From: Acanthaster planci
Lineage: Eukaryota > Echinodermata > Asteroidea > Valvatida > Acanthasteridae
Reading direction: 5' to 3'
DNA length: 64,000 nucleotides
NCBI RefSeq assembly: GCF_001949145.1
Contig: NW_019091724.1
Coordinates: 60,476-124,475 of the forward strand
In this document: one piece after another, positions 46,801 to 61,800 of the stretch
How the letters are laid out: each line of letters begins with the position of its first letter
Position numbering within the stretch: position 1 is the stretch's first letter
Notes under the pieces: model-generated
The model's input: only the letters and a program-made list of their open reading frames with translations
Told to the model about the DNA's origin: nothing
Database searches by the model: none
Position numbers and translations under genes: made by a program

Positions 46801-49800
46801 TCACAGCCTTCTGGGACGGTTCTTGTTGCCAGTGGTAGGCCTGCCCAGGCCACTTGGAAGTGAGTCCATTCCTTACCTGGTGATCTCTAATGACCGCTTT
46901 GGGCCTAAACCTACCTACAGTTGAGACTATGTCACCAGGCTTTCAGACAGGAAAGAGCAAATGACATTTCCCAGGCAGTCTTCCTATCTTTTCTAGCTCT
47001 GCCCCGGTGATTTTACCATCATGATGTTGACCTACAGCTGCGTCTGTCCAGTCCACATCCCCAGGCATCTGAACCTAACGATCTTCAAGCTGTTGGGGTT
47101 TTACAAGTCCCTTGGCATCCGTATTCCAGAGTTTCCCCAAGGGGCCCTCCAGAAGAAATTTTGTGACTCTATTCCCACTTCAGCCAACCCTGTGATCTGC
47201 AGAATGACCATTCTGTGGCTCTTGCTTACATGGCTCCATGTGACCACAGATGCTGCCATGCTGCCTTGCCATACCGCACACTATCCGAGTGTGAATACTT
47301 TAAAAGTGGGCGTGTGTCTGTGATAAGTTCCTATTCGCAATTTCCTCCAGTCAAGTTTAACATATTCTGCAATGAGTTCTCTTCTTGGAGTGAGCTCATG
47401 TGGACGCTCGTTCAGTAATTTGTGTCGCAAATGTCATGCAGCCTGACTTCTCTACACTGGCCATTTATTTTTCATGTTTGTGTGAAAATAATCAAAGTCT
47501 TCTGTCACAGTCAGGGCACCAGTGTCCACACCGGGTACGGGCCATGGCTTACCTTCAATTTGACATGAACATCTTCAACACCCTTCCACACTTTCTGGTG
47601 TTATACACTGCTGATAAAGACAACTTATGCATCCTGCTTTTATAGCAAACCTTCTGTTGGGAACTCCTTGCTCAATAAATACTGACACCAACTTTATCTA
47701 GGTTACATGAAGGCTTTGTTTCGGTCTCTGACCTATTTCATTTCTTTTCCTGTTCAGCTAATTTGGACACTTCCATTTTCTTCAAGGGGAGGTATGAAAT
47801 CCTGTTTCTATATAAACAACGTTGGGAAAGCTTATAACGAATAAAATACTTTTAATCTTCCTGACATTCCACCACCTTTTGCGTGATATGTTCATCCAGT
47901 GTCCCTTTGTCAGGAAATTGGTCCTGTCATAAGACCTAAGCTAGGTTCTCTAGAAGTTTTCTTGTCCTTACTTTGAACCCTAAATAATGCCTTCCTTATG
48001 ATGCGCACCAGCGTCAGGTTGGCCTTTCTTCTGTCAATGGTTGCCTCCAGAGAAGGCAGCAAACTACAGGCTCTCCCCGTTGCTGAAGGCTGTTTGAGAG
48101 CCAGACCTCATTCCTTTGATTGGCTTCCTGACAAAGTATCAGATGCTTTCACCTGATCCTTCTAATATATTTGCCCTCTCCATCTTCTTACATACTGGAG
48201 ATGATGTGGATAAACTTTGGTGCCCTCTTCATGTCCCGAAGTAGTACCTGAATAAAATGAGAGCATGATAGGGACAATAAACCTGTCGTTTATCACTATC
48301 ACAAGACCATAACGTCCAGCCATCAAGCTCTTATAAGGTCTTATTGTGGTCTTGACTACAGCACTGACTGCTTGTAATATTTGTAGTGAGAATAGTTTTT
48401 CAGTTGTTAGCTATTGAGAATTTTAATCGAAAAGCCTTGCGCTGACAGGACAGTCAGGAACAGACTGAATCCTCTTGAGAAATACATGTAAGATGACAAG
48501 GAGCTGTACCACAAATATAGAGTTCTAGGCATGTAGTCTTAGGATAGATAGATTTTGTTCTCACCCAATTAAATCAAACAAGTTTAAATCAAACAACTGT
48601 ACTGCCTGCAGAATAGTACGAAGAATGTCTTTGGCTCAGCAGAACCTAACCAAGAAAGGACTCTTCAGGAGCAGAAGGTGGGGTTCTACAACATTGCAGG
48701 GTTTCCTCCGTGATAGGGGTTCAATATGGGACACATAAGAATCCAAAGCCCATGTGATCAAGAGTTTCTCTACATCAACAGGAAAGGGTATTACAGCCTT
48801 AACCAGTAATGTGTGATAGTCAAATGAAGTTTGCCAATTGTGTATAAATTTGCTGGCCTGGATCCCACTCATGACTCTCGAATCTTTCATTAAAGTCCAA
48901 TCAAAACGGTCTTTGACAAAGTTCAAGTTGACTGTTACCTGCTCGGTGACCATACATCAACCCTCAAAGCCCTGAGCATTACAGATATAATTGCAAACAT
49001 GCATCAACACGCTGCATTGTAGAGAGAACTGTTGGGGTATGGAAGCAATGGCCCAGAGCAATGCATGAGGAGATGAGAATGTCACTGGATAGAGCATGTG
49101 CAGTGATTGAAGCTTCCATCATTCTCCACAATGTTGCCAGACATCAATGCCTTCCTGACTTTGACGATGAAGAGGATACCCTTGATGAGGATATGGAAGG
49201 GGTTTTTAATGGGCCTTTGGTTGCCAAAGGGCGAGTAGTGTGTGATCAGCCAGGCACTATAAAATGAGAAACCTATTAGTCGTGTCTTGATTAGCTCCTT
49301 CTTTTCGGATCATTTTCCAATACAGCCAAACACTTCAGCTGACATTGTAAAACATACATGTACTGAAAGTGACCGGGAGATTGTCTAAGGGGTGATTCGT
49401 AAGTGGGTGTACCAAAATTTTAAACAGTTTACCATATTTAAAGTGAAACACAGATTCCAACTTTCTAAGACCATTTTAATTCTGAAATACGATGATGTTT
49501 CATATACATTTGTGAACAAAAATACAGGAATTTCAAGACTGAGGATCAAATTAATAATAAGAAGTTAATTTTTATCAAACATTTAATGATAAGTAACAAT
49601 AATCAATTTCACATTTGCAATATTGTCAGGTTTATCACATTTTTTACCTTCTTGATGGATCGAATTTGGTAAAGGGTTTTTTTTCTTAGAGATTACCCCA
49701 TTAATACAGTTCCATATTTTCTTGCCATTTCCTCTGTTGTCACAAAGAACACCACAATAATAATCAGATTTTTGTTTACACATTAAACGTTAAATGTTAG

Positions 49801-52800
49801 CGTTATCAATGAAGCCCCAATCCCACTGATAAGCCGCTTCCTTTAAGCATCTGTTGGTCATATTTACTTTGGTTGATTCTGAGGCAGTCTTACTGTACCG
49901 GTGGATAACACCAGATAGAGCAATCTGTTGGGGCTTGTGCTTTTGTACTTCAGAAGAAGACTGGATTACCTCTACCAGAGAGACGATTTTATCCTGAATG
50001 TCCTCAGCGCTGTCTTTGACGTTGTTGGTACCAGTGTGCAGGATTATTTCAGAGGGCCTGTGTTGTTTCACTTGAGTGATGACATGTGGATAGATGTCGT
50101 CAACCATAACACCGGGTTGAGATGAGCCCTTAACCTGTTAGGAGCACGAAAGCTTATGTCCTTTCACCCTCTTGATCATGGAGTCACTGATTACTAAAAC
50201 GTCAGTCTGGGGTTTAAGTGAAGGTTTACAGTTGTGTCGTTGGCGGTGTTTTTCTCGATGTTGACAAAGTTGTTGATGGAACGTTGGAAGATTATGTTCT
50301 TCCTGTGAATGCTAGATTTTCTCACAGACTTCTGTAGACTGAATGGCATCATAGAATGAGTCAATTAGTCTTTCCATATGTTGAACAGAGTTGTCATTCG
50401 TGTCAGCTTCACTGCATTCTGACAATGCTGAAAAGCGGTTTGTGGTTGGCACTGTGGCGGGCACTGGGTTTGGACCATGGTCCGGACAATGGTTGAGTAG
50501 TGAAGATGCGCTCGGGGCATTGTGGGTTTGAAAATTTTGTATTCAATCATAATGGGACCAAAAAATGATATAATAAATAATGGAACTACTTGGAGAATCG
50601 AGGCTTCAAGTGCCCTGTGACTTTTGTGCAAGCATTGGTGTGTAATGCTTTTACCATAACCGTCCCCAAATACAGAATGCCAGATCACTATTGGCTAAGG
50701 TATACCTTTGTAGGCCTATGTGTATTTCCTGGTATTGTGTCATAAAGCTTAATTGCAGACTTCTGTTAATTCTCTGCGGAAAAAAAGAACTATAATCAAA
50801 GAAGTTGAACGAGGTAACATTTCTTTAAGCCATTCTTTGATTCCAGGTGTCACAGCTGTTACCATGTCAGTACTGTTGTTATACACCACATTTGCCGAGT
50901 TTCAGCCCATTAAGCCTTCATGGTACATGGTTCCATTGGGCATTCCTATCAGCGTTGGCCCATCAGCGCTACAGTAAATCCTGACATGCCTGATCAAAAT
51001 CATGGGCATTGTATCTTTTTATCTGATTGGTTGAAGCATAATGGCAGTACTGAGCTTTCCTGTTTTCCTGCCATTTCCCAAGCTCCTTGTTTGGGAATGA
51101 TCTAACATCCATAGTCACACCATAAGTGACTGTTTACTGAGCATTGTAATGACTTCAGCTATAGACTTAAGGTCGAAGGAATTTACCTAGATATTCTGTT
51201 AATGGTGAGAAATGCCATCTTCATGTAAAGCATTTTTCCACTTATGCTCCAGCCTACATGTATATGCTGAATTCTTAAGCATTTGGATGTCTATATTGCT
51301 GCTTGTTTCACATAATTTCTTTGCAGACATCCAGCAAAAACAGGTTTCAACACCTCAATTAATTTACATAGATTATATTACATATTAAGATTTACTAAAG
51401 TCGTAATTTTTATTCTTTCATTTTAGATTCTTCATAAAGGTGTCTGAATCTCTGGAAAAAGTCAGGGTAAGATTATCATTTTCTTGTTCAAATCAAAAGC
51501 AAAAAGGGTAAAAGTTTGATTTGATATATTTTGTCCAGATAGTGCACAAAAGTATAGCAGCAATACAAGGGGTCAGTGTTATGCAGCTTTACCATGGGCG
51601 GAAATCTTTCCTGGATCATGGGGGGACATCAGTTATCTTATTCCTTTAGTATTTTGTTTTGCTTAAGATATAGAGGGATCCCAATATGACACTTTTAGCA
51701 TCTGCACACTTCTGCATTTGAAAAACGAGGCTGTATGTGTTAGCTTCAATTCTTAATATGATCAGACGATTGAAAGTAAGGAGTCAAAACACAAAATACA
51801 TAAAGGTACATGTATGTTAAATTCAGACTTTAAGGCTGCAAATTTTTGTGGAAGAGTCTTTCAGGATGACTCGACACATAAAATCAAAAGAAAAAATAAC
51901 GGGAATTTACCGCAAACTAATGTTCCTGCGATGGTCATGTATCTGCATGTGCAGTGGGCGTGGTTTAAACTGAAGTGGCGTCATAGTTACGAACCGGAAC
52001 CGGATGTACTGTGTGGACTCCGCGAGCACGCGACGAAGTTCAACACACAGCGCCTTGGTTTCGATGCAGATATGCGCAGACGGAACTATTGTGAAATCCC
52101 TCTATTGAGGGGACATTCAACACTGTGTCCACTGTCCCTCCTGGGATTTCCGCCCGTGAGCTCTACTGTTTGAAATATGTTGAATAATGCTTCATAACTT
52201 ACAGTGGCAGCTATGATCAATTGCTGATGGTTTATTCATCAAGGTTTCCTTGAGTGTCCAGCTGTGGACATTTATATACCTGCACATTCATGTCTCCTAA
52301 TTGCATTATAAAATTATATGTTACCTCAACATGGTTATGTTAACAGTATTGGTGAGTTTTTAATCATGCAAAATTTGCGTGTAATCCTGTGCAGGGGTCG
52401 AAATTAACGGTGGTCTGCTGGCCCGGGGCAACCAAAAAAATTCATTGGGCCACTGCATTCTCCCAAAATGATGGCCTGGTGGGACAGTGGTCATTTGAGG
52501 AACATGGCCACATTTTAAAAACTTTCAATCACATTTTACGACTCGCGTTCCAAGTCACTCGAGCAGCCCTTTAGAGTTCACAGTATAATTTCACTGTCTG
52601 CGCGGCAGTGTACCACATGCAACATAACGGCACAACATTCTGTTCATTTCATGGTGTATATACAGCTCATACACGTGCAGCAGGCACCTGCCCTGGTATG
52701 TCGGCTGATATCATTTTTTACAATGCCATTTTAACGTTATCTCCCACGGACACCAATGAAACCTTTGCAGGTCGTATCACAATATTAATCTCGAATTAAA

Positions 52801-55800
52801 TTTGTGAACTAAGAAAATACATACGTGTATACTTGTATAGACAGCAGATCAAGTTCTGGGAATTCTTTTGTAGAAATCTTCATGCAACTTTTTTTTTCGA
52901 TGTCCAGCTGTATACCATGTGTGTACGGTGAATTGTACAATGCTGTTTTTAGGGCAATGCACGGACTGGTTGCTGCATTACCATCACGTCTTCTTTGGCA
53001 GTGGTGCCGTGAGCGGGAACCAATTAAGCCTTGCTTCTAAGCATCGAGCAATATTGTGCGTGTGTTTTCACCACTGTGATAGTGAAATGTGAAGGGAACT
53101 TGGGAAAACAACAGAACTTTTTTTCCAAATGAGTGGAATTTAAGTGGGCAAACAAAAATACAAGTTTTTAGTTTGTTGAGAGGTGTTTTGTGAAGACAGG
53201 AAAGACACGATTTGTTTTCTTTTTTTGGAATTTTAAAATGTGTTTTCTAACTTACCAATTTAATTTTATGGTCGTGCCAAAAATTTAGGTTGGGTCGAGT
53301 AACCAGAAGCAGAACTTGTATATTTGGTCTTAAATAGTGTATTTAAATCCAGTCAGGCCTGCCAATTAACTGTTTTGGTAGAAAAAGTTTAACTAATGCA
53401 AATGGGCATGTATGTTGGGCCTGATTAATTTCAATACATGTACTCAACCCAAGCCACCAAATTTTCACGAGTGCCAGTGCGGTGCACTTCCCCACTGGCC
53501 CTGCGGGCCACTAAGAGATTGAAGTTAATTGTGACCCCTGATATGGATGGGAGGAAAATTTTTATTGCCCAAAAAAGTCAGCGCTGCTGGCATTGCTGTA
53601 GATAGCAGTGTAGCTAACTAGAAAACATTACATAGGGAGTGCCCATTGACAAAATTTTTAAAGAACATGGCTGACATCATCTGGAAGATAATTATGAAAT
53701 TCTAATTACATTTATTTTGTAATTTCAGGTCTCTACTTCATGCTGCAATGTTGGTTTTGTTTCCTGAAATAATTGCCACTAAAAGAGCTTTAAAATGATA
53801 TATCCCCAGGCTTTGTAGTGGTTGTACTTTTAAATTTAAGAGTTAGTCGAGAGTTTGTAAAAGTGTAGTTTTTAAAAATTAGTTCTTGAGCTTTCTCACA
53901 CAGATCAGTCATCACACCAATATTCTTCCAATCAATGAGAATTGGGTGAAAAAAAAATCATTTTGAATTTACGTGGAATGACCTGGAGGAAAAACAAAAC
54001 TGGGCTTTGTATGCTACAATTCACTTTTCTGCATGATTTCAAATTCCTCTGAAAAGGGTAACTTGATGTTTCATGTACATATCTTGAACATTAGACCTGA
54101 CCTCAAGTGTGACCCTGTGCCCAAATATCGTAGCTCATTATCTGTTACACACCTGTCATCACATTACTCTTGGCGCTTTGTGTTTTATAGGTTTGCTACA
54201 TCAAAAGAGCAAAAACCGAAAGAAAAGTTACTTGGGCTTAATTTGTTTTCAATATTTTGAACTAGAAACTTGAGACAAGGGTGGCATCAGATGAAGACCT
54301 CAAACTTTCTGACCTCCTGCGATACTACATGAGAGATTCTGCTGCCGCAAAGGTATGTTTTGTCTAAGGTCCGTTGATATATCGATAATATCTGATATAT
54401 CAATTTCACTTTGATATCGATATTACTTCAACATTGAAATTGATATATTGAAAGCACCGATATAATGAATAAAATGAAGCTATAAAAAAAAGTACCTGTA
54501 CTGTAGTTGTTTTAGACAATATTTTGTCTTGAAATAAAAGTGTCCAGTTTTCGAGGCCAAGAATAGCAGGCAGCAAATTTACCTTTGATTTGTTTTTTTC
54601 CTCTGTACAAAAGCTTAAAAAAAGTGTTAAAAAGTAATCGTATGTGGTGTACAATGATTTTTTTGCATCATTACGTACATGTAAAAACTCCTGTGTATTA
54701 AGCATACTGTACATTTAGCAGGGCACCTTTCCACACAAGGGAAAATGTGTACACAAACTGTAAAATACCCTTGTGTCTGGGTACCAAATCTTATTGGTTA
54801 TTGCACGTGCAGCGCAGCGGAGCTTTGATGGCCAAAGAAGTTTGAAGACAGTTTTACATGTGGCTGTGACTTCAATGTTAGTGAATTTTGTCTGGTACTT
54901 ATGTGTGTACTTTTTGCATATACATGTACATGTACGACACCAGGCAAGATTGTCAAGTGGTTGAGAAATAGACCTTCTTCACAAATAAATTCATAATTAT
55001 ACACACATTTGCACAAATGGTCTTGGCGGCAAGAAGTGTGAATCATGAATTTATGAGTGAAAAGGTTCACAGCCGTTGCCGAAACTTATGTGAATATTGC
55101 ATCAGAGTCCTGCACCCTCTCTGCGTACATGTACACGTACACGCAATAGTTAGGGGTGATGTACATGTATATTCATGTTGTATTGTGGCATAGCGATTTC
55201 ATCAATGGTGGTTGGTTGAAGGAGGAACTTACTGTCCCAGGAAGCAATGAGCAACCAGGGTTTGAGCAAGAAAATCATATCGTCAATGCATGAAGCCAGC
55301 CACTCACATTGCAGACTGGCTGGAGTATGTATGCCTTCGCATTTGAATACACCGTTCTGACTGCAGGTTGTTGGTGTTGTCAGGTGCTGTTTTGTTTGGG
55401 AAAGATTAAAAAGCTCGCAAATTAAGCAGACTAATTGTGCCATTGGTTTTGAGCTTGAAAACATATATTCGAAAAAAATTTGATATATCAGCATTATCGA
55501 TATCCAGCTGTCTGTATATCAATATCGGCAATTGTCTATAATCGACGGAGCTTTAACCCCTTTGCCACGGATGACGGTAAGAGCCGCCGTAAAAATTGAG
55601 ATCCTCAGCCCACTTTTCAGCTATTATTCTCAGCCCACGCTCAAACGAACACGGTGAAAGACCCTGGCTCTTGTATATATGGTGATTGGCCTTTGTTTGT
55701 AGCCCAGAAATGAAAAGACCAAATTTGCATCATAATCACCAGCTTCACAATAGTCCCCACTTTGAAAAGAGGCAACGAGAATGTGGAAGCCTGAGTAGAG

Positions 55801-58800
55801 CTGCATGCCACCGAANNNNNNNNNNNNNNNNNNNNNNNNNNNNNNNNNNNNNNNNNNNNNNNNNNNNNNNNNNNNNNNNNNNNNNNNNNNNNNNNNNNNN
55901 NNNNNNNNNNNNNNNNNNNNNNNNNNNNNNNNNNNNNNNNNNNNNNNNNNNNNNNNNNNNNNNNNNNNNNNNNNNNNNNNNNNNNNNNNNNNNNNNNNNN
56001 NNNNNNNNNNNNNNNNNNNNNNNNNNNNNNNNNNNNNNNNNNNNNNNNNNNNNNNNNNNNNNNNNNNNNNNNNNNNNNNNNNNNNNNNNNNNNNNNNNNN
56101 NNNNNNNNNNNNNNNNNNNNNNNNNNNNNNNNNNNNNNNNNNNNNNNNNNNNNNAATGGTTTTTTCTACCCTTGGCTTTGACTGACAATTACCTGGTACC
56201 ACATCGCACCAGATGACATGTAAACAAAGGGGGTTTTCTACATGGTTATTTCCATTAAAAAGGGTGCCAATATGTGACATTTAAGGCAAATTTTAAAAAT
56301 AAGATAACTTTTGGAAAGCCTCGTACATGTATTTTTACTTTTGGGAAATAAACGGGACGTAATAAGTTTGTGTTCATGTTTTTGCATTACAATAGTGTGT
56401 TTGGACAAGTAAAGGTTAGCATTTCTTGTGCAAGCATGATGAATAGACCCAACATTTAAAGGGGGTCTTGGGGATGGAAGCCCAACGAGATTTGTCCAGG
56501 ATTGTGGTATGCCCAGCAAGATATGGGACTGAGGGGTATCCCTCTTACATGTCCAAGCTATACCCACTTTAGACTATTGTTGCCTAACACACAGATGTCT
56601 GTAAAGAATTCCTGAGATTCTGATCAAACAATGATCAACACAAAGATGGAGGGTTGGTGCTCTCTGTCCCATATCTTGCTTCATTGTAGAGGCAACATAT
56701 ACATGTACATGTACACATTAAACAACTGCAGCACAGAACCCTGAGGGACACCATACTTTAGTGAATAAGTGTCACTCACTGATCCACAATTGACTCCTTT
56801 CTAACAATCGGACAAGAGCTTTGAATAAGAATTCTTTGAAAATGATCACTATTAAAGTTAAGAAGGAAACCAATTAAGCGTGCTTTGTGAAACACCAACA
56901 TGCAACTTTAACCGTTGAAGCAAAATAGCATGATCGAGCGTGTCAAATGCAGCACTTAAATCAAGAAAAACCAAGATAAGATGGAAACTTTACCTTCATA
57001 TTTCGCCAAATATTCTGAATACAAGTGAGAGCTGTTTCCATCCAATCGTGATGTTGTCCGCCTCGACTAGAAGTACCCCCTCAATGGTCCACAGTACTCA
57101 ATCGATTGCCATCTTGTTTGGTAATGCATGCGAGTTGACGTGATGTGCTGCACGACACTAGTATGCATATATACCTTGCCTTGTGCAATGCTGAAGTACA
57201 TGTACTAAGTTTGAGTTCTTTAAAAATTTTAGTGTCCGTGCATACATTCACAGGGTCTAGGCTATCTAACCAAGGTCTTCCATTCAAATGGTACAGCTTT
57301 GAAGAAGGCGAGAAAATGGCTGACTCATCATCATCATGTTTATGGCGAACGAAGCAAAAAGTGTCCTGCGTGGGTGTTCTCATTATAGAAAAACTTGTCC
57401 AAGAGGTACATTTTTCCATTTCTTTTGAAGTCAAGTAGGTGATTGCAACTATGGATCACTGTGTTGGGAAGGTTGGGTCATCACAGGTTAGTAGCAGCCT
57501 CGGCTTTAGTATTATTACTTAAGCGGGAAAAGTTCCATATAGGCCTAGCCTACCCCCAGAACTTTGGGGTTTGAAGTCCGACCTGCTGCCACATTCGGAG
57601 CAGGGCGGATGTCGGACCCAAAGTTTTGGGGGTACATTAGGCCTAGGCCTAAGTTCCGTAATATAGGCCTACGGCCACCAGTAATTCTTCCTTTCACTTC
57701 AGTAATCAGAAAGCACAAACATGTGACCTGATAAAAATGGTATTATATACAGTGCCTACAACTTACATTTGGAACTCATTTTTTTTTTATGTTGTGTTTT
57801 TCTTTTAAAAGTAATGAAATTTTGGGGGTCAGCAGTGATGTTGATACATTACATATACACAATGTACATGTAAGTTTAGGACAGTTTCTGAGTTCTGATG
57901 GATGCCACTACTGATGATTGCATGATTTTTGCGTGATCGGTCGATCAACCTTTAATTATCAAGTTGTTGGCATTTTCAATCCAACTTAAAAACCCCTGTT
58001 GACATTAGGCATTCGGTCATCATTTCTCACACACTTTCTAAAATTCCCCTTTAATTTTGTTTTTATTTTATGAAATACATGTGCAGGCATGACGGCTCCC
58101 CATGGAAACTGCTTGCCACTTTGAGGATGGGAAGAAGTGTATCGAACTCACCCTGAACACAGGTGGTGACTGCAGTAAGGAAATCAACAAATATAAGTGT
58201 ACCTAAACAGAGTCTAGGATGATCTGCTGATCACAACTACATCTCACGTCAGCTGATCCCAAACAGAAATCAGACAAAATGCAAGTGCACAGACAGCTCA
58301 TGCATACATTGTATACTGCTGTCCATACTATGTGTACATGACTGGCGCCGAGGCTAGTACCTAGACATCTTTCTACAAAGAACCCTGCATTGGACACACA
58401 GAGCTAAAAGGCCAGTGCATGGAACCAAATACAGTGTTGGGAAACCTCAAGTGCACACATGGATTTCATACGTAGGATGGCACAGATGCAGCTTAAGACA
58501 AAATCCACAACCTGACAGGTGTGCAGCTGATTGTGTTTCTCCTCCTCTTACTGCTTCCAACAAAGTCAAGGGGTATGAGTTTAGAGAATTGTCTACTGTT
58601 GTTTCCTATGAAAGTGGGATTTGGTTCGCCATTTAAATGTTTAGGAGTATTTTTTTCAGTATTCAGAACAACAGCTTCAAGAGCTTTTCATTTTGTGCTG
58701 GAAAATCTGTCGAGATCAACTTTTGACTGGATCATTTTTCATTTGGCCATCATCAGCAACAGTCCAGTCTTTGTTGCCATCTGCCTTTTCTTAGTACCCA

Positions 58801-61800
58801 AATGTCAAGTGTGCTATAGATTGTTTTGAATTTCAAACTGAGAAACCATCAACTGTGAAGGGACAGGTGCTGATATATTTTCATTAGAAAGGAACGTACA
58901 TTTGTAAAGTATTGGTTTGTATTTCTCCGTTGATTGATTGCCGGATTGATTTCTTTCTTGTCCAAGACTTTTAGAAAGAACAACAGACAATCAAGTCACA
59001 ATAGAGTCTGGTATTTCGGATTTACTAGAGCCAGGGGATGTAATCAAAGCAGATGAAGTATTTCCAGAAATCAAGACACAGGTTGCTGGAAGAGAGGCAA
59101 TTGTTGTCATGCACCCATTTGCCACATTTCACCAACAGTTTTAGGGAAAGGACATGAGTCTGCATATAAATTATCCTCTGTGAGAGTACATCTAGAAAGG
59201 GGCATACAAAGGTTTAGAATCTTTAATATTCTAAATGTAACTTTTCCTCATGAACTGCTAGCATATGTAAATGATGTTGTACACATGTGTCGGCAAACCT
59301 GCAGAGTTCTGTGATAAAGAAATGAACATTTATCAAGTAAAGTTGTTTACTTGCACACTGCACAGTCCATGTTTTTTTAATTAACATTTTCAAACTTTAG
59401 TTTAAATGAAGATGTTTTTCTGTCTAAAATTCACAGTTATTGCATAAAATATGCACCCCTAATTTTTTGATTACCTATGTTAATTTTTCTGAGACCAATT
59501 CAGAAAGTTGTGTTGCACAGAAAGTAAGAGAGGCAATTACAATGATAATAAATGAATTTGTTATCACTTACATATGTGTATTTTCTGCAGATTTGACAAA
59601 GATCTTGAAGAGTACTTGACACTGGTGCTGTCTCTTCAGGAGAACGCCCTGTCAACAATTCTTGGAGAAAATATTCAAAATAGGAATTCTGTACCTTAGA
59701 AATTGATGTCTGGATGAAAGTAGGATTGTATGGCACATTTGCAGTGACCGATTGTTTTGGAGACTACACAAACAGAATGCATTTTTTATAACTCCTATGA
59801 CATAAATTGTTACCTGAGTTTGGATATAGTAAACTTGTAATTTTTTAAAAGCCTATTTGTCCATGTTCATCAAAGTTGAGATTTGGAACATTCGATTTTT
59901 TTAGTTTCCCAGATTACATCTCTGAATCTTTGCAAGAATCAGATTACATCTCTGAATCTTTGCAAGAATAAGGACATTTAAGTTCAATTAACTTTAGTTC
60001 ATTGTTGTCTGTGATGATAGCATCTGGTGATGTACACAGCCATGGTTGTGATGGATGAAGAAATACACCAACATTTGTGACACACTCTCCTGATATCTTT
60101 TCATATTGCAACCGAGCCTCACTTTCCATTTTTGCACCATAGTTAGTTGATGCTGTATTAAGTTTCTTCCTACAAATCTGTTGTGCATTTGTAGCTCGGC
60201 TCATCAATTGTCTTGTAGTGGAGCTTCATTTCATTGTTTAATTTAGCATGGTGACTTTCAATTTCTGTTTTACTGTAGATTCCTTTTTGAGGCTGGCAAT
60301 GAGGTTAGTTGCTTTTGTTGTTGCTTGCCTTTCTGCAGAATTTACTGCATTTATAATTAACTCCTCAATTAGGCATTTGCATCGTCGTTCAGAAATTTGG
60401 TTGTGATTTTGTGACTCTTCCCGCACTGTTAATGTAAGGGGACCATTGAAACTTGCAATTTTGGGCAAGAGCTTACCAAAATTAGTTGGTTTCCATGAGA
60501 TTTTTTCTGGAAACGGTTTTGAGATTTGTACTTTTCCATACAGTGAGCTGGCCACCTTGGATGGCTCTTGCCATGTTGATGGTCTTGTCAAGGAGGACTA
60601 ATTCAACTTCTCTGGAGGTAGTGTTTACATAATACAGCAGGGCACTTACATGTTTACACAGGCCAGGTAATCCTGCTACACAGGTGCATGTCGCTTTTGA
60701 CACAAATCTTGAAGTTCCTTTTTCTGTAAAATCAATTTCAATAAAGTACCCATTTTCAATTGCATTATGAGAAAGTGTGGTTAGTTTTATTCATGTAACT
60801 TTCCACTTCATGAAATTAAAACAAAAAGGATTAATTTATATTTTTATGAAAATCATAAACATGTACTCAATGCTTATTCATAGTACCAGTATGCCAAAAG
60901 ACTTATGTATAACGGATGTGTATGTGAATTTGTATTCATGTAAATTGTAATTTTCAGTTTTCGAACTTGGCTGGAAATGGAAAGAGCAAAAAGTAACACG
61001 AGTTTTGTTTATCTGTCAACAGTTCTGATTGATAAGTTATATTTAATAATTAATTCCTGGGATTTTTTACCTTGCCCTATTTCAAAATAGAATTAAACCC
61101 AGTCTGAAAGTATGCACGTCTGCTTCTTTTCATTTCAATTAGATAAAGCTTTAATTACCGCCTCTGATTGACATTGTAAACGTGTTTTGATTCAGATGCA
61201 ACTTTCCCTTCTGCGGCTCCTCAGCTTTGTTGTCTTCATGTTTTATTTCACAAAATCCGCCATGTGTTTCTCACCTCATGATTATTCACGTTCTTTCTCA
61301 TTAATTCAATAGTCAAAAGTTTTTAGCTCCTCCCAAACTCAATACTCAACAGCCTAGTTTCCGCCTCGCTGTTACCAGAAGCCCTTGTGCACAAAAACAT
61401 TCAGGAATAGTCTTTTCACATTACCTGGTATGCCATGCAGTAAATCAGTGATGAAACACCTTCGTTAACCAGCGAAATGTAGTAAAGAACCGCAAGCGGA
61501 GTCACAGTTGATAGGAAAAGTGTGCCCTCTCTTGGTCAAGCCCAAGGCCCATATGCCAACTGAAACAGCTCATGTCACATGAGCTAGTCATGTGATCAGT
61601 CAGTTGTTGAGCAACCGCCTTAATGGTACAATGAAGATAAAGCTGTGTGTATTTTCTTTCAAATGATTATTCTGTGTGTATTATATTGCTTTTTGTACAA
61701 GAACAATGTAATTTTTATTACATGTGCAAAACTCACTAAACTAAATTGTAATATCGACTTCTGCAACTGGAACAATATTTTGGATGCCCTCTTCCTCCTA

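Larger units (their letters stand above)
41686..51426 (+). other. Intron 8 of Snx6 (9.7 kb)
   Basis: Holds a GATCGAG-rich repeat (42740-42890), a Ser/Lys-rich stretch (44660-45110), a tandem repeat (45378-45565), paired 99-bp repeats, a second DIRS recombinase remnant, a Harbinger fragment and a LINE/SGNH fragment. Nothing is assigned at 41690-42300, 42900-44650, 46600-47640 or 50700-51420. Confidence 0.75.

Noticed and set aside
51814-52173. 119-codon ORF in intron 9
   Set aside because: Composition is mixed and no motif is seen. It is likely a by-product of a repeat.
52393-53539. Second complete hAT element in intron 9
   Set aside because: The CAGGGGTC ends are inverted, but the flanking 8 bases differ, so the element call is not firm. 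It is noted only under the intron.
55630-56280. Long ORFs across the gap
   Set aside because: They are produced by the run of N and have no coding meaning.
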